From Microbispora sp. ZYX-F-249 (GTDB taxonomy: Bacteria; Actinomycetota; Actinomycetes; Streptosporangiales; Streptosporangiaceae), in NCBI RefSeq assembly GCF_039649665.1, contig NZ_JBDJAW010000002.1, positions 310,001 through 374,000 on the forward strand: a stretch of DNA of 64,000 nt. Direction: 5' to 3'. The notes under the pieces were generated by a model that saw only the letters and a list, made by a program, of their open reading frames with translations, did no database searches and was not told where the DNA came from. Both the position numbers and the translations under genes were made by a program. Positions 59,546-64,000 of the stretch are shown here, piece by piece. Numbering within the stretch: the stretch's first letter is position 1; every line of letters starts with the position of its first letter.

Positions 59546-60211
59546 TCAGCCGCCCTCGGGGGCGAGCGTGGACACCAGGCGGACGAGGTCGGCGAGGCCG
59601 TCGGCGACGAGATCGGCCCGGGCGGCGTCCGGGCGGGCGGCGTGGAGGTAGCCCCAGGGTCCCCGGCGCAGCAGGGCGGTCCGCATCCCGGCGCGGGCGG
59701 CGGGCAGGACGTCGTTGTCGATCCGGTCACCCACGTACAGAATCTGCCCGGGCTCATGGCCGCAGACCGCCGCGACCTTGGCGAAGAACGCCGGCTCGGG
59801 CTTCTCCACGCCCCAGCCGGCCGAGGTGTGGATCCCGTCGACCGGCAGGTCCATCGCGACCAGCGCGTCGTACGCCTGCGGCGGCTGGTTGCCCGCGACG
59901 ACCAGGTCGTACCCGGCCTCCCGCAGGGCCGTGAGGGCGGGCCGCACGTCCGGGTAGAGGTCGTCGGCGTCGAAGTTCTCGCGCAGCCCGTCCGGGTCCT
60001 CGCGCCGCCACGCCTCGATCTCGGCGTCGAGGTCGATCCCCGGCCTGATCAGCTCGAACGCCTCCCCGTGCCCGCGGTCGAGCGCGGCCATGCCGCCGAG
60101 GACGCCCATGAAGGTCAGGCGCGGCACGCCCAGCCGGTCGGCCCACCGGGACCAGATCCGGGTCTCGTCGATGAGCGTCTCCCCCACGTCGAACACGAGC
60201 GCCCGGATCAT
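59546..60211 (-). CDS. HAD superfamily hydrolase
   Basis: 221 residues from the ATG at 60211 with GGGGAGG six bases upstream. Motif I is ALVFDVGETL (nucleophile Asp8; the usual second Asp is Gly10), motif II is VVAGNQP, motif III Lys is in VEKPEPAFF and motif IV is YVGDRIDND. The loss of the second motif-I Asp, the general acid in phosphatases, is seen in a subset of HAD proteins and may change activity. Likely cytosolic; substrate unknown. Divergent from the gamma-glutamyltransferase gene. Confidence 0.87.
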   Translation of the reverse strand: MIRALVFDVGETLIDETRIWSRWADRLGVPRLTFMGVLGGMAALDRGHGEAFELIRPGIDLDAEIEAWRREDPDGLRENFDADDLYPDVRPALTALREAGYDLVVAGNQPPQAYDALVAMDLPVDGIHTSAGWGVEKPEPAFFAKVAAVCGHEPGQILYVGDRIDNDVLPAARAGMRTALLRRGPWGYLHAARPDAARADLVADGLADLVRLVSTLAPEGG

Positions 60212-60277
60212 GAACGTCCTCCCCATCCGTCCCGATTACGGCAGCCACTCTACGAGGTTGCCGTAACATCCCCGGAC

Positions 60278-61822
60278 GTGAGCGAGACTCGGTATGCCCT
60301 GAACGGCATGGTGTGCACTGTCGACCATCTGGCCTCCGCGGCGGGCGTCGCCATCCTCGACAGGGGCGGCAACGCGGTGGACGCGGCCATCGCCGCCAAC
60401 GCCGTGCTGGCGGTCACCGCCCCGCACATGTGCGGTCTCGGCGGCGACCTCTTCGCCCTCGTCCACGACGGAAGCAACGACGGTGCCGTGAGCGCGCTCA
60501 ACGCCTCGGGACGGGCGGGCTCGGGCGCCGACCCCGCCCGGCTGCGGGCGGAGGGTCTCGACCGGATGCCCCACCTGTACGACATCCGCTCGGTCCCGGT
60601 GCCCGGCTGCGCCGACGGGTGGCTCGCGCTGCACGAGCGCCATGCCCGCCTGCCGCTGGCCGACCTGCTGGCCCCCGCGATCCGCCTCGCGACCGAGGGC
60701 TTCCCCGCCTCCCCGCTGCTCGGGCCGGTCGCGGACTTCGTCGGCACCCTGCCCGGGGCCGGGGACTTCGCCTCCGCCCGCCGTCCCGGGGACGTGATCC
60801 GCAGGCCGGGCGTCGCCAGGGCCCTCACCGCGCTCGGGGAGGGCGGCCGGGCGGGGTTCTACCAGGGCGAGTTCGGCGAGGGACTGCTGAAACTGGGCGG
60901 CGGCGAGTACACCGAGGAGGACCTGGCCCGGCCCGGCGCCGACTGGGTGGAGCCGCTGAGCGTCGAGGTGTTCGGGCACCGCGTCTGGAGCGTTCCGCCG
61001 AACTCCCAGGGCTACCTGCTCCTGCTGGCCCTGGAGATCCTCGCGGAGCTGGGCCCGCCCGCCGACCCGGCCGACCCGCGCTGGGCGCACCTGCTGGTGG
61101 AGTCGGCCAGGGCGGCCGGGCACGACCGGCTCGACGTCCTGCACGAGGGGGCCGTGGCGCCGCTCGGCACGGCCGGCGCCCGCGGCGCGCTGGTCGACCC
61201 CGGACGGCGCTCCCCGTTGCCCGACGTCCCCACCGGGCCGGGCGACACGACGTACCTGTGCGTGGTCGACGGCGACGGCATGGGCGTCTCGCTCATCCAG
61301 TCGAACGCGTCGGGCTTCGGCAGCCTGCTCTTCGAGCCCGGCACCGGGATCAACCTGCACAACCGCGGCATCGGCTTCTCGCTCACGCCCGGCCATCCCG
61401 CGGAGTACGGCCCGCGCCGCCGGCCGCCCCACACGCTGTGCCCGGCGCTGGTCACCCGGCCGGACGGGACGCTGCGCACCGTCATCGGCACGATGGGCGG
61501 TGACGCGCAGCCGCAGATCCTGCTGCAACTGGTCACCCGCCTGCTCGCGCACGGCCAGACGCCCGGCGAGGTGATCGGCGCGCCGCGCTGGGAGCTCGGC
61601 ACCGGAGGCACCGGCTTCGACACCTGGCGGTCCGCCCCGCTGGTCGAGGTCGAGGAGGGCGCGCCGTGGGCGGACGGCCTGCGCGAGCGCGGCCACGCCG
61701 TCGAGACGATCCCGTACGGCTCCAACTTCGGCCACGCCCACCTGATCGACATCCTGCCGTCGGGTGTGCTCGCCGGGGCGGCCGACCCCCGCGCGCTGAT
61801 CGGCGCCGCACTCGGCCGCTGA
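60278..61822 (+). CDS. Gamma-glutamyltransferase family protein (Ntn hydrolase)
   Basis: 514 residues from a GTG; TAACAT at 60264-60269 suggests a near-leaderless start. The heavy-subunit region has NAVDAAIAANAVLAVTAPH and GLGGDLFALVHD; the autocleavage site should be in GDTTYLCVVDGDGMGVSLIQ, with Thr as N-terminal nucleophile. Further GGT markers are QSNASGFGS and the C-terminal RWELGTGG and SNFGHAHLI. There is no signal peptide, so it may be a cytosolic GGT-like hydrolase rather than the secreted glutathione enzyme. The usual TTH at the cleavage site is TTY here. Confidence 0.9.
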   Translation: MSETRYALNGMVCTVDHLASAAGVAILDRGGNAVDAAIAANAVLAVTAPHMCGLGGDLFALVHDGSNDGAVSALNASGRAGSGADPARLRAEGLDRMPHLYDIRSVPVPGCADGWLALHERHARLPLADLLAPAIRLATEGFPASPLLGPVADFVGTLPGAGDFASARRPGDVIRRPGVARALTALGEGGRAGFYQGEFGEGLLKLGGGEYTEEDLARPGADWVEPLSVEVFGHRVWSVPPNSQGYLLLLALEILAELGPPADPADPRWAHLLVESARAAGHDRLDVLHEGAVAPLGTAGARGALVDPGRRSPLPDVPTGPGDTTYLCVVDGDGMGVSLIQSNASGFGSLLFEPGTGINLHNRGIGFSLTPGHPAEYGPRRRPPHTLCPALVTRPDGTLRTVIGTMGGDAQPQILLQLVTRLLAHGQTPGEVIGAPRWELGTGGTGFDTWRSAPLVEVEEGAPWADGLRERGHAVETIPYGSNFGHAHLIDILPSGVLAGAADPRALIGAALGR

Positions 61823-61838
61823 ATGCCCGCCGCCCGGG

Positions 61839-64000
61839 TCACCCGGCCCGGGCGGCGGACTCGGCCTGCTGCATGGCCTTGCGGATGCGTTTCTCCGAGA
61901 CCGGGGCGGGGGTGCCGAGCTGCTGGGCGAAGAAGCTCACCCGCAGTTCCTCGATCATCCACCGGATGTCCCGTACGGCCTTGGCGTCCCGCTCCTCGGG
62001 CTTCAACCGGTCGAGCAGGTCGCGGTACTCGTCCTCGACGTCGTGCACGCGGTGCATCCACTCGCGGTCCCGATGGGGATCGTCGGGGAGCTTGTCGAGG
62101 CGGCGCTCGACGGCACGCAGGTAGCGCTGCACGTCGGGCAGCCGGTCGTAGCCCGTCTCGGTGACGAACCCGTCGTGCACCAGCCCGTCGAGCTGGTCGG
62201 CGATGTCGGCCTTGAGGTCGGCCGCGCCGCCGCCCAGCGCGCCGAGCCGGTTCTGCGCGGCGTGCCAGACCGCCAGGACGCGCTCCACGCGGGAGACGAC
62301 CTCCTCGGTCGTCTCGAACAGCGAGGCGCGCACGTGGTCGCGTAGCCGCTCGAACCCGGCCTCGTCCCAGACGGGCCCGCCCGCCTGCGCCATGAGCGTG
62401 TCGGCGGCGCACGCCGTGCAGTCGTCGAACAGGGCGGCGGCCCCGCCGTGCGGGCTGCGGCTGAGGGCGAGCTTCTGCGCGGTGGTCAGGGTGCGCAGGA
62501 TCGCCTTGGCCGGGTTGACCACGTTGAGCAGCACCAGTCTCCTGGTGCCCGCCCACATGGCCCGGTCGCGCTCCCGCTCGGTCTCGAACATCCGCACCGC
62601 GACGCTCGTGCCCTCGTCCACCAGGGCCGGGTAGGCGCGCAGCCTGCCCTGCTCGAACACCTTCGGCAGCGTGCCGATCGTCCAGCCGTGCAGGCCGTCG
62701 CGCTCGAGGTCGTCGGCGGCCCTCGAGAGCGTGGCGCGCAGCTTGGGCGCGAGCCGCCGCTTGAGCGCCTCCAGGTCCTTGTCCTCGTCCACCGTCCGCT
62801 TGCGGTCGTCGATCACCCGGTAGGTGATCCGCAGGTGGGCGGGGAGCTGGTCGAGGGCCCACGCGTCGCGCGGCACCTCCACGCCGGTCAGCACCCGCAA
62901 CTCGCGCTCCAGCGCCTCGAGGAGCGGCTCGCCGCCGGGCCGTACGCGTTCCAGCACGGCCTTGGCGTAGTTGGGGGCGGGCACGAAGTTGCGGCGCAGG
63001 TTCTTCGGCAGCGACCGGATGAGCGCGGTGACGAGGTCCTCGCGCAGGCCGGGGATCTGCCAGTCGAACCCGGTCGGGTCGACCTGGTTGAGCACGGCCA
63101 GCGGGATGTGGACGGTCACGCCGTCCGCCTCGCCCGTCTCCACCGCGCCGGGCTCGAAGCGGTAGGTCAGCCGCATCCGCTGGCCGTTCTGCCGCCAGGC
63201 GTCCGGGTAGTCCCCGGCGCTGACCCCGGCGCTGTCGTTGACCAGCATCTCCGGCGAGAACGTCAGCAGGTCGGGCTGGTCCCGCGAGGTCTTCTTCCAC
63301 CAGCTGTCGAAGTGCCTGCCCGAGACCACGTCGGCCGGGATCCGCCGGTCGTAGAAGTCGAACAGCGTCTCGTCGTCCACGAGGATGTCACGGCGGCGGG
63401 CCTTCTCCTCCAGCCGCTCGACCTCCTCCAGCAGCTTGCGGTTCTCGTGGAAGAACTTGTGGTGGGTGCGCCAGTCGCCGTCGACCAGCGCGTGCCGGAT
63501 GAACAGCTCCCGGCTCAGCTCGGGGTCGATGCGGCCGTAGTTGACCTTCCGCTCGGTCACGATCGGCACGCCGTACAACGTCACCTTCTCCAGCGCGACC
63601 ACGGCGGCCTGGTCCTTCTCCCAGTGCGGCTCGCTGTAGGTGCGCTTGACCAGGTGCTGCGCGAGGGGCTCGATCCAGTCCGGCTCGATCTTGGCGTTGA
63701 CCCGGGCCCACAGCCGGGAGGTCTCGACCAGCTCGGCCGACATCACCCACTGCGGCTGCGCCTTGGCCAGGGCCGAGCCGGGGAAGATCGCGAAGCGGGC
63801 GTTGCGGGCGCCGATGTACTCCGTGATCGGCCGGCGGCCCTCCTGCCTGCGCTTGTCGACGACGTCCTTGACGCCGATGTGCGACAGCAGGCCGGCCAGC
63901 AGCGACTGATGCACGCGCTGGGGATCGGCGGGCACGCTGTTGGGGACGACGTTCAGCGTCCTGGCCACCTGGCGGAGCTGGCTGTCGATGTCCTGCCATT
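61839..64000 (-). CDS. hrpA: ATP-dependent RNA helicase HrpA, C-terminal part, cut by window edge
   Basis: The frame is open from the stop at 61839 to the window end, giving about 720 C-terminal residues; the helicase motor lies outside. WQDIDSQLRQVARTLN and the following HIGVKD, YIGARNARFAIFPGSAL and KRTYSEPHWEK are typical of the OB-fold and DUF3418 region of HrpA. The remainder (LFDFYDRRIP, WKKTSRDQPDLL, GYDRLPDVQRYLRA) matches the long C-terminal extension of bacterial HrpA. HrpA is a DEAH helicase acting in mRNA processing and stalled-ribosome rescue. Convergent with the gamma-glutamyltransferase, 16 bases apart. Confidence 0.92.
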   Translation of the reverse strand, partial: WQDIDSQLRQVARTLNVVPNSVPADPQRVHQSLLAGLLSHIGVKDVVDKRRQEGRRPITEYIGARNARFAIFPGSALAKAQPQWVMSAELVETSRLWARVNAKIEPDWIEPLAQHLVKRTYSEPHWEKDQAAVVALEKVTLYGVPIVTERKVNYGRIDPELSRELFIRHALVDGDWRTHHKFFHENRKLLEEVERLEEKARRRDILVDDETLFDFYDRRIPADVVSGRHFDSWWKKTSRDQPDLLTFSPEMLVNDSAGVSAGDYPDAWRQNGQRMRLTYRFEPGAVETGEADGVTVHIPLAVLNQVDPTGFDWQIPGLREDLVTALIRSLPKNLRRNFVPAPNYAKAVLERVRPGGEPLLEALERELRVLTGVEVPRDAWALDQLPAHLRITYRVIDDRKRTVDEDKDLEALKRRLAPKLRATLSRAADDLERDGLHGWTIGTLPKVFEQGRLRAYPALVDEGTSVAVRMFETERERDRAMWAGTRRLVLLNVVNPAKAILRTLTTAQKLALSRSPHGGAAALFDDCTACAADTLMAQAGGPVWDEAGFERLRDHVRASLFETTEEVVSRVERVLAVWHAAQNRLGALGGGAADLKADIADQLDGLVHDGFVTETGYDRLPDVQRYLRAVERRLDKLPDDPHRDREWMHRVHDVEDEYRDLLDRLKPEERDAKAVRDIRWMIEELRVSFFAQQLGTPAPVSEKRIRKAMQQAESAARAG

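Noticed and set aside
1..64000. tRNA, rRNA, transposase, integrase or attachment sites
   Set aside because: None was recognised on reading either strand; absence cannot be proven without a covariance-model search.

Overview
The window is about 64 kb of very GC-rich DNA. It has GTG and TTG starts, strong third-position GC and many short operons, which fits an actinobacterial chromosome. A DUF5999-type small protein, leaderless promoters, a class I terpene cyclase, a SCO2521-SCO2524-like gene block and many secreted polysaccharidases point to a Streptomyces-like or, more likely, Streptosporangiaceae-type filamentous actinomycete; the family assignment is tentative. I saw no rRNA, tRNA, CRISPR array, transposase or phage gene. 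Both ends cut genes: a Nif3/DUF34 protein at the left and an HrpA-type RNA helicase at the right.

Layout. 1-3883: Nif3-like protein, then an M19 dipeptidase - M20 peptidase - GNAT operon that resembles part of a D-to-L amino-acid conversion route. 4069-8288: an orphan histidine kinase whose start codon lies in a hairpin, then a ThDP-dependent decarboxylase-type enzyme and a D-2-hydroxyacid dehydrogenase. 8586-14223: the most intriguing locus, five tightly coupled genes of unknown function. Four resemble the SCO2524, SCO2523 (variant P-loop), SCO2522 and SCO2521 families, and the fifth is a membrane-anchored coiled-coil protein. 14246-17421: a FAD amine oxidase, then a coupled AurF-like diiron oxygenase and short-chain dehydrogenase. 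17434-24855: a xylan-utilisation unit (GH43, secreted modular GH10 xylanase, GH5) with a divergent LacI repressor and GAAA-N-TTTC operators. 24995-29835: a secreted/membrane alpha/beta hydrolase and a modular GH18 chitinase. 30001-38758: an MFS exporter, CopC-CopD copper proteins, a polytopic membrane protein, and a rare fusion of an exported hydrolase to an ABC ATPase with its permease. 39012-43159: a signalling cluster (two histidine kinases, a NarL-type regulator, a lone receiver). 43333-48744: a hydrolase, small proteins, an NB-ARC/TPR ATPase, a terpene cyclase and an ankyrin protein. 48860-64000: housekeeping and metabolic genes (PAC2, Gfo/Idh/MocA, TetR-SDR pair, tyrosine phosphatase, SGNH esterase, Ser/Thr kinase, hemerythrin, serine hydrolase-MarR pair, HAD, gamma-glutamyltransferase, HrpA).

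Together the genes describe a soil saprophyte: xylan and chitin degradation under local repressors, peptide and D-amino-acid scavenging, copper handling and extensive signalling. Recurrent regulatory signs are palindromes between divergent genes, probable leaderless promoters, and dyads spanning the stop codons of convergent genes. All functions are read from sequence motifs and remembered family features; no database search was run.
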